64,000 nt of DNA from Pseudomonas violetae. Its GTDB lineage: Bacteria; Pseudomonadota; Gammaproteobacteria; Pseudomonadales; Pseudomonadaceae. The stretch is taken from contig NZ_JAKNRW010000005.1 in assembly GCF_023072615.1 (NCBI RefSeq), positions 124,001 to 188,000 on the forward strand, in the 5' to 3' direction. Shown piece after piece: positions 1-9,796 of this stretch (the first letter of the stretch is position 1; each line of letters starts with the position of its first letter). Both the position numbers and the translations under genes were made by a program. The notes below the pieces were generated by a model, which saw nothing but the letters and a program-made list of their open reading frames with translations, was not told where the DNA came from and did not search any database.

Positions 1-1232
1 CGGCGGCCAGCGGTCATGTGATGCAAATCCTCGAAACCTTCCGGCAGCAAGGCTGGGACATCACTTTCAGCAGCCCCGCGGGCGCCGGTGAACACCCGGC
101 GGATCTCACGGCCCTGGGCATTCGCCAGACGCCGATCGAGCTCAACAGCAGCAGTTTCGACTCGTTCGTCACTGAACTGGCGCCGGACGTCGTGCTGTTC
201 GACCAGTTCATGATGGAAGAACAGTTCGGCTGGCGAGTGGAAAAGCACTGCCCCAATGCATTGCGGGTGCTTGAGACTTCCGATCTGCAGAGCCTGCGTC
301 ACGCGAGGCACCAACGACTCAAGGAGCGCTTGAAGGTCAACGATGACCTTGAAGACTTCAACGAATTGTTTGCACCAGCGTTACGGCAGGAATTCGAACT
401 CATGGCCGATTCCGACCTGGCCAAGCGCGAGATCGCCGCCATTTATCGCTGCGACCTGACGCTGATGATCTCCGAGGTGGAGATCGAGTTGCTGGTGCAG
501 CAGTTCAAGTTGCCGCGTGAACTGCTGCACTGGTGTCCGTTGATGATTGAGGTACCGACCGAGCCATTGCCACTATTTGAGGACCGCGCCCATTTTCTCA
601 GCATTGGCAACTTCCGCCATGCGCCGAACTGGGATGCCGTGTTATGGCTCAAAACCACGATCTGGCCGTTGATTCGCCAGCAGTTGCCGGGTGCCCAGTT
701 ACACATCTACGGAGCTTATACGCCGCCCAAGGCAACAGCCCTGCACAACGCGGCCCAGGGTTTTCATGTCATGAACTGGGCTGAAGATGCCTTGCAAGTG
801 ATGTCAGCGGCCCGGGTGTGCCTGGCACCGTTGCGCTTTGGTGCGGGTATCAAGGGCAAACTGGTGGATGCGATGCTTTGCGGCACACCGAATGTCACCA
901 CCCCGGTGGGGGCTGAAGGCATGCACGGTCTGGAACCGTGGCCAGGCGCAGTGACACGGACTGCCCAGGCGTTTGCCGACAGTGCGGTGCACTTGCACAA
1001 TGACCGCGCAGGCTGGCTGAACGCGCAGGCCAAAGGCCTGCAATTGCTGGGGCGCCGGTATCGCCAGACGGCGCATGGCCCGGCGCTGATCGCCCGAATT
1101 GAAGAATGCCGTCGAAGCCTGGTTTCAATCAGGCGGGACAACTTTACCGGTAGCATGCTGCGCCATCATCAGCACAAGAGCACTCAGTACATGTCGCAAT
1201 GGATTGAAGCGAAGAACCGTCAGCCCCAATGA
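1..1232 (+). CDS. Glycosyltransferase, 5' end outside the window
   Basis: The reading frame is open to the left edge. The codons before the GTG at 18 and ATG at 21 are all sense, so these are probably internal and the gene starts upstream. About 410 codons are visible. The C-terminal half has the GT-B layout of family-4-like transferases: LSIGNFRHAPNWDA begins the second Rossmann domain, followed by a short acidic/aromatic stretch and APLRFGAGIKGKLVDAML-CGTPNV, which resembles the nucleotide-sugar loop and helix of this fold. It probably transfers a sugar in surface polysaccharide or glycan synthesis. Donor and acceptor cannot be read from the sequence. The next gene (mtlR) is unrelated in function. 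Confidence 0.75.
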   Translation, partial: AASGHVMQILETFRQQGWDITFSSPAGAGEHPADLTALGIRQTPIELNSSSFDSFVTELAPDVVLFDQFMMEEQFGWRVEKHCPNALRVLETSDLQSLRHARHQRLKERLKVNDDLEDFNELFAPALRQEFELMADSDLAKREIAAIYRCDLTLMISEVEIELLVQQFKLPRELLHWCPLMIEVPTEPLPLFEDRAHFLSIGNFRHAPNWDAVLWLKTTIWPLIRQQLPGAQLHIYGAYTPPKATALHNAAQGFHVMNWAEDALQVMSAARVCLAPLRFGAGIKGKLVDAMLCGTPNVTTPVGAEGMHGLEPWPGAVTRTAQAFADSAVHLHNDRAGWLNAQAKGLQLLGRRYRQTAHGPALIARIEECRRSLVSIRRDNFTGSMLRHHQHKSTQYMSQWIEAKNRQPQ

Positions 1233-1289
1233 CCCGAGCGGGTTAGCGGGTGGCGTTCCCGGCTCGGAAAGAGGCATGATCGGCCGGCG

Positions 1290-1301
1290 AAAACAATAAA
1301 A
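1290..1301 (+). promoter_or_regulatory. Candidate Crc/Hfq A-rich target upstream of mtlR
   Basis: The run AAAACAATAAAA contains AACAATAA, which fits the AANAANAA consensus bound by Hfq with Crc in pseudomonads. It lies 10 nt before the mtlR ATG, where a bound complex would cover the ribosome entry site. No good Shine-Dalgarno sequence is visible there. The same octamer occurs upstream of mtlE. The functional role is inferred. Confidence 0.45.
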
Positions 1302-1311
1302 GCGCCCTGAC

Positions 1312-2217
1312 ATGACCCGAGCAGCCAGAGTCACCGACCCTTCCTACGAGCTGATGGACGACCATAACGGGTTGTCCATCATCTATCGCCAGCACGGCTT
1401 CCCCTGCCCCCTGGTCCGTTGGCATTTCCACAAAGAATACGAACTGCACCTGATCGTCGCCAGCTCCGGAAAAGTGTTCATCGGCGATTACATTGGCAAC
1501 TTCTATCCGCAAAGCCTGTTCCTCACCGGCCCCAATTTGCCCCATAACTGGATCAGCCAAGTGGCCGAGGACGAAGTGGTGCCCAAGCGGGACATGCTGG
1601 TCAACTTCACGGACGAACTGTTCGACAGTGGCCACCTGGTATTCGCCGAACTCAAGACCCTGGCGCCCCTGCTGGAGCGCGCGCAATACGGTATTGAATT
1701 CCGCTGCAAGCGCACCATCCGCCAAGCCATGGGCCTGATGCAACGAATCGCCGACACCCACGGAGTGACCCGTCTGGGGCATTTTTTCATCCTGATGGAG
1801 TTGCTGGCGGCTTCTGACGACTTTCAGTTGCTGTCTGGCGCCACTTCACCGCAGCTGGCCGACGAGCACAACGTCGACCGTACCAACCGCGCGGTCGATT
1901 ATATTTTTGCGCACTACGCCCGGGAGCTTCCACTGGAAGAGGTCGCCGAGCACCTGGGCATGAAACCGACCTACTTCAGTCGAGTGTTCAAGCAGTCCAC
2001 CGGGCGCTGCTTCATCGAATTCGTCAACCGCCTGCGCATCAGCAAATCCTGCGAGTTGCTGGCCGATGGCGACAAACCGGTGACCGATGTGTGCTTCGAG
2101 TCCGGGTTCAACAATATCTCCAATTTCAATCGGCGCTTCCTGCAACTCAAGGGCATGACTCCCTCGCATTACCGGCGGTTGGCGGTACAGCGGTTGACTG
2201 AGCAGAATTCGAGTTGA
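1312..2217 (+). CDS. mtlR: AraC-family activator of the mannitol/polyol operon, MtlR
   Basis: A 301-residue AraC/XylS-type regulator. The N-terminal half (about 20-150) looks like a cupin-type ligand-binding domain (RWHFHKEYELHLIVASSGKVFIGD). The C-terminal 100 residues contain the two helix-turn-helix motifs, LEEVAEHLGMKPTYFSRVFKQ and VTDVCFESGFNNISNFNRRF. The gene sits directly upstream of, and codirectional with, a complete mtlEFGKDYZ set. This is the P. fluorescens arrangement in which MtlR activates the operon in response to mannitol, sorbitol and arabitol. The start at 1312 gives a protein of normal family length. It has a weak ribosome site and an A-rich candidate Crc/Hfq target just upstream. 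Confidence 0.9.
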   Translation: MTRAARVTDPSYELMDDHNGLSIIYRQHGFPCPLVRWHFHKEYELHLIVASSGKVFIGDYIGNFYPQSLFLTGPNLPHNWISQVAEDEVVPKRDMLVNFTDELFDSGHLVFAELKTLAPLLERAQYGIEFRCKRTIRQAMGLMQRIADTHGVTRLGHFFILMELLAASDDFQLLSGATSPQLADEHNVDRTNRAVDYIFAHYARELPLEEVAEHLGMKPTYFSRVFKQSTGRCFIEFVNRLRISKSCELLADGDKPVTDVCFESGFNNISNFNRRFLQLKGMTPSHYRRLAVQRLTEQNSS

Positions 2218-2259
2218 GCGGCAGTGCAAAATAGTATCGATGCAAGTGCGATGGATGAT

Positions 2260-2288
2260 TTGTCACGCCATCGATAGAAGGCTGTAAT
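2260..2288 (+). promoter_or_regulatory. Candidate sigma-70 promoter of the mtl operon
   Basis: TTGTCA (2260-2265) and TGTAAT (2283-2288) each match the -35/-10 consensus at five of six positions, with a 17-bp spacer. The pair lies about 85 bp before the mtlE start. TGCAA occurs twice just upstream (2225 and 2241) and could be part of an MtlR site, but that is weak. The good core promoter is read from sequence; activation by MtlR is from family knowledge. Confidence 0.5.
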
Positions 2289-2320
2289 CAGTGCACATTC
2301 TTCCCAGCGCTGGAAGACAC

Positions 2321-2361
2321 AAAAACAATAACCGTCCTTCTGCAACCCTCCGGGTGCAGAA
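2321..2361 (+). promoter_or_regulatory. mtlE leader: A-rich Crc/Hfq motif followed by a hairpin
   Basis: AAAAACAATAA (2321-2331) contains AACAATAA, fitting the AANAANAA Hfq/Crc motif. It is followed by an inverted repeat, TTCTGCA (2338-2344) and TGCAGAA (2355-2361), extended inward by CCC/GGG. The hairpin ends at the AAAAGGAG ribosome site of mtlE, so leader structure and A-rich motif together could set translation of the binding protein. Regulation is inferred. Confidence 0.45.
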
Positions 2362-2373
2362 AAGGAGTGCACG

Positions 2374-3684
<1,311 letters not shown>

Positions 3685-3702
3685 CCCTAGCCACCCCAAT
3701 TG

Positions 3703-3728
3703 TGGCGAGGGAGCGAGTTCCCTCGCCA
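3703..3728. repeat. Perfect REP-type hairpin between mtlE and mtlF
   Basis: TGGCGAGGGA (3703-3712) and TCCCTCGCCA (3719-3728) are perfect 10-bp inverted repeats around a 6-nt loop. The core matches the common Pseudomonas REP (GTGGCGAGGGAGC..). It lies 18 nt after the mtlE stop and 34 nt before the mtlF start. It could stabilise the upstream mtlE message or attenuate the downstream genes. Confidence 0.75.
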
Positions 3729-3762
3729 TAGGGTCTCACCGCATTACGAGCAAGTGATCGCC

Positions 3763-4689
3763 ATGAATACTTCAACTGCCAAAGCTCACATGGACATTCC
3801 CCAGCCAGTGCGTAAAAGCCGGCTGGCCAACCCCGGCTGGTTCCTGGTCAGCCCCTCGGTAGCGCTGTTGCTGCTGTGGATGATCGTGCCGCTGGGCATG
3901 ACTGTTTACTTCTCGATGATTCGCTACAACTTGCTTAACCCGGGCGAAAACCAGTTTATCGGGCTGGAGAACTTTACCTACTTCCTCACGGACCCGGGCT
4001 TCATGCCCGGAGCCATCAACACCCTGCTGCTGGTCGGCAGTGTGCTGCTGATCAGCGTGGTGCTGGGGGTTTTGATCAGTGCATTGCTGGAGGCCAGTGA
4101 ATTCCTCGGGCGCGGCATCGTGCGAGTCATGCTCATCTCGCCGTTCTTCATCATGCCCACAGTCGGTGCGCTGATCTGGAAGAACCTGATTTTCCACCCG
4201 GTGTCGGGGATTCTTGCCTACGTGTGGAAGCTGTTCGGGGCGCAACCGGTGGACTGGCTGGCGCACTATCCGCTGCTGTCGATCATCATCATCGTGTCCT
4301 GGCAATGGCTGCCCTTCGCGATTCTGATTCTGATGACCGCCATGCAGTCCCTCGACCAGGAACAGAAAGAAGCCGCGCGCCTCGATGGCGCCGGGCCGGT
4401 CGCGATTTTCTGGCACCTGACGCTGCCGCACCTCGCACGCCCCATCGCGGTAGTGGTGATGATCGAAACCATCTTCCTGCTGTCGGTCTTCGCCGAAATA
4501 TTCACTACCACCAATGGCGGCCCGGGCTATGCCTCGACCAACCTCGCCTACTTGATCTACAACCAGGCGCTGGTGCAGTTCGACGTCGGCATGGCGTCTG
4601 CCGGCGGCTTGATTGCGGTGGTCATCGCCAACATCGCCGCCATCGTGCTGGTGCGAATGATCGGCAAAAACCTGACAGACAACGCCTGA
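3763..4689 (+). CDS. mtlF: Polyol ABC transporter permease MtlF
   Basis: A 308-residue MalF-like inner-membrane permease. The frame is open upstream to 3700, but the ATG at 3763 gives the family length and avoids translating the REP hairpin. Hydrophobic segments begin near residues 25, 85, 120, 170, 230 and 280. The EAA loop that contacts the ATPase is EQKEAARLDGAGPVAIFWHL. It forms the mannitol channel with MtlG. It follows mtlE and ends 10 nt before mtlG. Confidence 0.92.
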   Translation: MNTSTAKAHMDIPQPVRKSRLANPGWFLVSPSVALLLLWMIVPLGMTVYFSMIRYNLLNPGENQFIGLENFTYFLTDPGFMPGAINTLLLVGSVLLISVVLGVLISALLEASEFLGRGIVRVMLISPFFIMPTVGALIWKNLIFHPVSGILAYVWKLFGAQPVDWLAHYPLLSIIIIVSWQWLPFAILILMTAMQSLDQEQKEAARLDGAGPVAIFWHLTLPHLARPIAVVVMIETIFLLSVFAEIFTTTNGGPGYASTNLAYLIYNQALVQFDVGMASAGGLIAVVIANIAAIVLVRMIGKNLTDNA

Positions 4690-4699
4690 GGCCTGCGCC

Positions 4700-5530
4700 A
4701 TGACCCTTCAACAATCCCGTCGCCTGCAAAGCCTGTTCCTCGGCACCCTGGCCTGGGCTATCGCGATCCTGATCTTCTTTCCGATTTTCTGGATGGTGCT
4801 GACCAGTTTCAAGACTGAAATCGATGCGTTCGCCACCCCGCCACAGTTCTTTTTCACCCCCACCATGGAGAATTACCTGCACATCAACGAGCGCAGCGAT
4901 TACGTGAGCTTCGCCTGGAACTCGGTGGTGATTTCCTTCAGTGCCACCGCCTTGAGTCTGCTAATCGCGGTGCCGGCGGCCTACTCGATGGCGTTCTACG
5001 AAACCCAACGCACCAAGGGCACGCTGCTGTGGATGCTCTCGACCAAAATGCTGCCACCGGTGGGCGTACTGATGCCAATCTACCTGCTGGCCAAGAGCGT
5101 CGGCCTGCTCGATACGCGCATCGCCCTGATCGTGATCTACACACTGATCAACCTGCCGATCGTGGTCTGGATGATTTACACCTACTTCAAGGACATTCCC
5201 AAGGACATCCTTGAAGCGGCACGACTGGATGGCGCAACGCTATGGCAAGAGATGGTGCGCGTGTTGCTGCCTATCGCCAAGGGGGGCCTGGCCTCGACCG
5301 TGCTGCTGTCACTGATCCTGTGTTGGAACGAAGCGTTCTGGTCGCTGAACCTGACTTCGTCGAAAGCCGCGCCGTTGACCGCCTTGATCGCTTCTTACTC
5401 CAGCCCCGAAGGGCTGTTCTGGGCCAAGTTGTCGGCAGTCTCGACCCTGGCTTGCGCGCCGATCCTGATTTTTGGCTGGATCAGTCAGAAGCAGTTGGTG
5501 CGCGGCCTGTCGTTTGGCGCGGTGAAATGA
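4700..5530 (+). CDS. mtlG: Polyol ABC transporter permease MtlG
   Basis: A 276-residue MalG-like permease with about six membrane segments. It starts with a conserved hydrophobic helix (LGTLAWAIAILIFFPIFWMV) followed by TSFKTEIDAF. The EAA loop is DILEAARLDGATLWQEMVRV. It pairs with MtlF as the second channel subunit. The start ATG at 4700 lies 10 nt after mtlF. A REP-like element separates it from mtlK, so the operon is not strictly contiguous here. Confidence 0.92.
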   Translation: MTLQQSRRLQSLFLGTLAWAIAILIFFPIFWMVLTSFKTEIDAFATPPQFFFTPTMENYLHINERSDYVSFAWNSVVISFSATALSLLIAVPAAYSMAFYETQRTKGTLLWMLSTKMLPPVGVLMPIYLLAKSVGLLDTRIALIVIYTLINLPIVVWMIYTYFKDIPKDILEAARLDGATLWQEMVRVLLPIAKGGLASTVLLSLILCWNEAFWSLNLTSSKAAPLTALIASYSSPEGLFWAKLSAVSTLACAPILIFGWISQKQLVRGLSFGAVK

Positions 5531-5552
5531 CGATTTCAAGCCCGACGAAATC

Positions 5553-5660
5553 TCCTGTAGGAGCCGGCTTACCAGCGATGGACGTCAACGATAACGCTGG
5601 CTGCCTGGATCAACGCGGCGTCTGCACGTGTTTCGCGAGCAAGCTCGCGCCAACCTACAT
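5553..5660. repeat. REP-like pair between mtlG and mtlK
   Basis: The 151-nt gap holds a degenerate pair in opposite orientation: CCTGTAGGAGCCGGCTTACC (from 5553) and TTTCGCGAGCAAGCTCGCGC (from about 5631, continuing CAACCTAC). These are diverged arms of the Pseudomonas REP/BIME family. The boundaries are approximate. Such an insertion inside the operon may influence mRNA processing between the permease and ATPase genes. Confidence 0.6.
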
Positions 5661-5681
5661 AACAAGCGGAGGCCCATCATC

Positions 5682-6785
5682 ATGGCCAACCTGAAAATCA
5701 AAAACCTGCAAAAAGGCTTCGAAGGCTTCTCCATTATCAAGGGCATCGACCTGGAAGTGAGCGACAAGGAGTTCGTGGTCTTTGTTGGCCCCTCGGGCTG
5801 CGGCAAATCCACCCTGCTGCGCCTGATTGCCGGGCTCGAAGAGGTCAGCGCAGGCACCATTGAACTTGATGGCCAGGACATTACCGAGGTCAGCCCGGCC
5901 AAGCGTGACCTGGCCATGGTGTTCCAGACCTACGCCCTGTACCCGCATATGAGCGTGCGCAAGAACATGTCCTTCGCTCTCGACTTGGCCGGCGTTGCAA
6001 AAGCCGAGGTTGCGAAGAAGGTCGGGGAAGCGGCACGCATTCTTGAACTCGGGCCAATGCTGGAGCGTAAGCCCAAGCAGCTGTCCGGTGGCCAGCGTCA
6101 ACGAGTGGCGATCGGCCGAGCGATCGTGCGCAACCCGAAAATCTTCCTGTTCGATGAACCCTTGTCCAACCTCGACGCCGCCCTGCGGGTGCAAATGCGC
6201 CTGGAGCTGTTGCGCCTGCACAAGGATCTGCAAGCAACGATGATCTACGTGACCCACGACCAGGTCGAAGCCATGACGATGGCCGATAAGGTGGTGGTGC
6301 TCAATGGCGGCAAGATCGAGCAAGTCGGCTCGCCTCTGGACCTGTATCACCAGCCGGCCAACCTGTTTGTCGCCGGGTTTCTTGGCACGCCTAAAATGGG
6401 CTTCCTCAAAGGCAAGGTCTTGCGGGTCGACCGCCAAAGCTGCGAGGTGCAGCTGGACGCTGGAACCCGCATCAACTTGCCGCTGAGCGGCGCCAGCCTG
6501 AGCGTCGGCGGCGCAGTGACATTGGGCATCCGCCCTGAGCACCTGAACCTCGCGCACGGCAGCGATTGCACACTACAGGTCACCGCCGACGTCAGCGAAC
6601 GGCTTGGCAGCGATACGTTCTGCCACGTGCTGACCGCATCCGGCGAAGCCCTGACGATGCGGGTTCGCGGTGATCTGGCCAGCCGTTATGGCGAGGCCCT
6701 AAGCCTGCACCTGGACGCCGAACACTGTCATTTATTCGATGCCGACGGCGTGGCGCTGCCCCGCCCGTTGCGCGCAGCCGCCTGA
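5682..6785 (+). CDS. mtlK: Polyol ABC transporter ATP-binding protein MtlK
   Basis: A 367-residue MalK-like ATPase. Residues 1-235 form the nucleotide-binding domain, with Walker [11 protein letters not shown]-loop in [13 protein letters not shown], signature [14 protein letters not shown], Walker [14 protein letters not shown] and switch His in [14 protein letters not shown]. The remainder is the OB-type regulatory domain of sugar importers (GIRPEHLNL). It powers MtlEFG. The ATG at 5682 is chosen because GCGGAGG lies upstream at good spacing and [13 protein letters not shown] is the conserved family start; the frame is open 18 codons further upstream into the REP element. Confidence 0.94.
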   Translation: MANLKIKNLQKGFEGFSIIKGIDLEVSDKEFVVFVGPSGCGKSTLLRLIAGLEEVSAGTIELDGQDITEVSPAKRDLAMVFQTYALYPHMSVRKNMSFALDLAGVAKAEVAKKVGEAARILELGPMLERKPKQLSGGQRQRVAIGRAIVRNPKIFLFDEPLSNLDAALRVQMRLELLRLHKDLQATMIYVTHDQVEAMTMADKVVVLNGGKIEQVGSPLDLYHQPANLFVAGFLGTPKMGFLKGKVLRVDRQSCEVQLDAGTRINLPLSGASLSVGGAVTLGIRPEHLNLAHGSDCTLQVTADVSERLGSDTFCHVLTASGEALTMRVRGDLASRYGEALSLHLDAEHCHLFDADGVALPRPLRAAA

Positions 6786-6801
6786 TTTCTGAGAACCTGT
6801 G

Positions 6802-8274
6802 ATGAAACTCAACAGACAGAATTTGCCCCACCTGGCCCCCGAAGTGGTTCTGCCCGCCTACGCTTTGAGCGACACCCGCCAGGGTATCGCGCACATCGGC
6901 GTCGGCGGTTTCCACCGGGCGCACCAGGCGTATTACACCGATGCGCTGATGAACTTGGGCATGGACCTGGATTGGGCCATTTGCGGCGTCGGCCTGCGCG
7001 CCGAAGACCGTCGCGCTCGCGATGACCTTCAAGGTCAGGATTACCTGTTCACCCTTTACGAGCTGGGTGATACCGACGACACCGAAATTCGGGTGATCGG
7101 TGCCATCCGCGACATGCTGCTGGCCGAAGACAGCGCTGAAGTGTTGATCGCCCGGCTGGCGGACCCACAGATTCGCATCGTCTCGCTGACCATCACTGAA
7201 GGCGGCTATTGCATCGATGACAGTAGTGGCGAGTTCATGGCCGATCTGCCGCAGATCCAGCATGACCTCACACATCCCCATGCACCGCAGACCGTGTTCG
7301 GTTTCCTCTGCGCAGCGCTGGCCCGTCGCCGCGCAGCAGGTATCCCGGCGTTCACCTTGATGTCCTGCGATAACTTGCCTCACAACGGCGCCGTTGCCCG
7401 CAAGGCCCTGCTGGCCTTCGCCGCCCTGCACGATGCCGACCTGGGCCTGTGGATCGCCGCCAATGTGAGTTTTCCCAGCGCCATGGTCGATCGCATCACG
7501 CCCATGACCAGCACCGCCCACCGCCTGCAACTGGCCGACAGGCATAGCGTTGACGATGCCTGGCCAGTGGTCTGCGAGCCTTTTGTGCAATGGGTACTGG
7601 AAGACAAGTTCGTCAACGGACGCCCGGCCTGGGAAAAGGTCGGCGTGCAGTTCACTGCCGACGTGACGCCGTACGAAGAAATGAAAATCAAGCTGCTCAA
7701 CGGCAGCCATCTGGCGTTGACGTATCTGGGCTTCCTTAAAGGTTATCGCTACGTTCACGAGACGATGAGCGATCCATTGTTCGTGCGTTACATGCGTGCC
7801 TACATGCACCTGGACGTCACCCCGCAACTGTCCCCCGTGCCAGGAATCGACCTGGTCGATTACCAGGACACACTGGTGGCGCGCTTCTCGAATCAGGCGA
7901 TAGCCGATCAACTGGAGCGGGTGTGTTCGGACGGCTCGTCAAAGTTTCCAAAATTCACCGTGCCGACCATCAACCGGCTGATCGCCGATGGCCGGGATAC
8001 CCGGCGTGCCGCGTTGGTGGTAGCGGCCTGGGCTGTGTATTTGAAGGGGGTGGACGAGAATGGCGATACCTACACCATTCCTGATCCGCGGGCGACATTT
8101 TGCCAGACCTTGGTGGCCGATGATGCGTTGGTGACACAGCGGTTGCTGGGGGTCGAGGAGATTTTTGGTACCACGATCGCGCAGTCGCCAGAGTTTGTCG
8201 CGGCGTTTGAGTGGTGCTGCAACAGCTTGCGCGAGGTTGGGGTGACACGCACGCTTGAGCGGGTTTTGGCGTAG
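6802..8274 (+). CDS. mtlD: Mannitol 2-dehydrogenase MtlD
   Basis: A 490-residue long-chain polyol-specific dehydrogenase, cytoplasmic and zinc-independent. It oxidises mannitol to fructose, and also arabitol to xylulose and sorbitol to fructose, with NAD. The N-terminal Rossmann region holds HIGVGGFHRAHQA. The catalytic block KIKLLNGSHLALTYLG carries the active-site Lys, Asn and His. The preferred start is ATG 6802 (MKLNRQNLPHLAP); a GTG immediately before is also in frame. It is followed 12 nt later by the xylulokinase gene, which uses one of its products. Confidence 0.95.
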   Translation: MKLNRQNLPHLAPEVVLPAYALSDTRQGIAHIGVGGFHRAHQAYYTDALMNLGMDLDWAICGVGLRAEDRRARDDLQGQDYLFTLYELGDTDDTEIRVIGAIRDMLLAEDSAEVLIARLADPQIRIVSLTITEGGYCIDDSSGEFMADLPQIQHDLTHPHAPQTVFGFLCAALARRRAAGIPAFTLMSCDNLPHNGAVARKALLAFAALHDADLGLWIAANVSFPSAMVDRITPMTSTAHRLQLADRHSVDDAWPVVCEPFVQWVLEDKFVNGRPAWEKVGVQFTADVTPYEEMKIKLLNGSHLALTYLGFLKGYRYVHETMSDPLFVRYMRAYMHLDVTPQLSPVPGIDLVDYQDTLVARFSNQAIADQLERVCSDGSSKFPKFTVPTINRLIADGRDTRRAALVVAAWAVYLKGVDENGDTYTIPDPRATFCQTLVADDALVTQRLLGVEEIFGTTIAQSPEFVAAFEWCCNSLREVGVTRTLERVLA

Positions 8275-8286
8275 AGGGCGTTGATC

Positions 8287-9783
8287 ATGGCACATCAACA
8301 CCTATTCCTGGGTATCGACTGCGGCACCCAGGGCACCAAGGCCTTGATCCTTGACGCCGGCAGCGGTCGGGTTCTGGGCCAGGGCGCCGCTGCGCACAGC
8401 CTCATCACCGGTGCCAACGGCCGACGCGAGCAGGATACCCGTCAATGGCTCGATGCATTTGCCCTGGCAACACGCCGCGCATTGCTCGCGGCCAGTGTCG
8501 ACGGCCAGGATATTCAGGGCATCGGCGTGTCCGGGCAGCAACATGGGCTGGTCCTGCTCGACCACCAGGGCCAGGTGCTGCGCCCGGCCAAGCTGTGGTG
8601 CGACACTGAGTCCACCGCGCAGAACGATCGTCTGTTGGCCTTGTTGGGAGGAGAAAAGGGTTCCCTGGAGCGGCTCGGCGTGGTGATCGCGCCGGGTTAT
8701 ACCCTGTCCAAACTGCTCTGGACCCGGGACCTTCATCCGCAGATATTTGCCCGCATCGCGCACATATTGTTGCCCCACGACTACCTCAACTATTGGCTCA
8801 CCGGTCGCTGTTGCAGTGAGTATGGAGATGCCTCTGGCACGGGCTACTTCAACGTTCGCACGCGCCAGTGGGATACGCAGTTACTGCGCGAAATCGACCC
8901 CACCGGGAAGCTGGAGGCGGCGCTGCCGGAGCTGATCGGCGCCGACCAGGCAGTCGGTGGGATCAGACCGGATATCGCGGCGTTCCTTGGGATCAACCCA
9001 CAGGCCAGGGTTGCCAGCGGCGGCGGTGACAACATGATGGGCGCAATCGGTACTGGCAACATCCAGTCCGGTGCCATCACGATGAGCCTGGGCTCATCGG
9101 GAACGGTGTATGCCTATGCCGACCATCCACGGGTCAGCCCGGATGCGTCGGTGGCCACTTTCTGTTCATCCAGCGGAGGCTGGCTGCCGCTGATCTGCAC
9201 CATGAACCTGACCAATGCCACCTCGGTGATACGCGAACTGTTCGAACTGGATGTCCAGCGTTTCAACCAACGCGTGGCGCAGGCGCCGATGGGTGCTGAA
9301 GGCGTGTGCGTGCTGCCGTTTTTCAACGGCGAGCGGGTGCCTGCCCTGCCGCATGCCACTGGCAGCCTTCTGGGGTTGAGCCTGACCAACCTGACACAAG
9401 CCAATGTGTGTCGGGCAGTGGTCGAGGGCACCACGTTCGGATTGCGGTTCGGGCTGGACCTGCTGCGCCACAATGGCTTACAAAGCCTGCGTATTTGCCT
9501 GACGGGCGGCGGCTCGAAAAGCCCGGTGTGGCGGCAGATAGTCGCGGACATCATGGACACGCCCGTGATCTGCACCGAACAGAGCGAGGCGGCAGCCCTG
9601 GGCGCCGCGATTCAGGCCGCCTGGTGCGTGTCACGGGCGGACGGCGCCGCGGACAGCCTGGCAGACCTGTGCGAGCGTTGCGTGAAACTCGACCTGAGCA
9701 GCGAAACCCTACCAATCGCCGCCAATGTTGCCACGTATAAATCCCTGTACGAACGTTACCGACAGCATGTCGCAACCCTTTGA
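8287..9783 (+). CDS. mtlY: Xylulokinase MtlY
   Basis: A 498-residue FGGY-family kinase. The N-terminal phosphate loop is FLGIDCGTQGTKAL. SGQQHGLVLLD is the xylulokinase substrate motif, with a catalytic Asp in KLWCDTES-type context. The second domain carries LTGGGSKSPVWRQIVADI and EAAALGAAIQA. It phosphorylates xylulose made from arabitol by MtlD, giving xylulose-5-phosphate for the pentose phosphate pathway. AGAGGGCG precedes the ATG at 8287. It lies between mtlD and the fructokinase gene in the operon. Confidence 0.93.
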   Translation: MAHQHLFLGIDCGTQGTKALILDAGSGRVLGQGAAAHSLITGANGRREQDTRQWLDAFALATRRALLAASVDGQDIQGIGVSGQQHGLVLLDHQGQVLRPAKLWCDTESTAQNDRLLALLGGEKGSLERLGVVIAPGYTLSKLLWTRDLHPQIFARIAHILLPHDYLNYWLTGRCCSEYGDASGTGYFNVRTRQWDTQLLREIDPTGKLEAALPELIGADQAVGGIRPDIAAFLGINPQARVASGGGDNMMGAIGTGNIQSGAITMSLGSSGTVYAYADHPRVSPDASVATFCSSSGGWLPLICTMNLTNATSVIRELFELDVQRFNQRVAQAPMGAEGVCVLPFFNGERVPALPHATGSLLGLSLTNLTQANVCRAVVEGTTFGLRFGLDLLRHNGLQSLRICLTGGGSKSPVWRQIVADIMDTPVICTEQSEAAALGAAIQAAWCVSRADGAADSLADLCERCVKLDLSSETLPIAANVATYKSLYERYRQHVATL

Positions 9784-9796
9784 AGAGTGAACAATC

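Noticed and set aside
3772..4701. 309-codon minus-strand frame opposite mtlF
   Set aside because: It is very rich in His, Gln and Asp, the usual shadow of a high-GC membrane-protein gene. The plus-strand permease is unambiguous.
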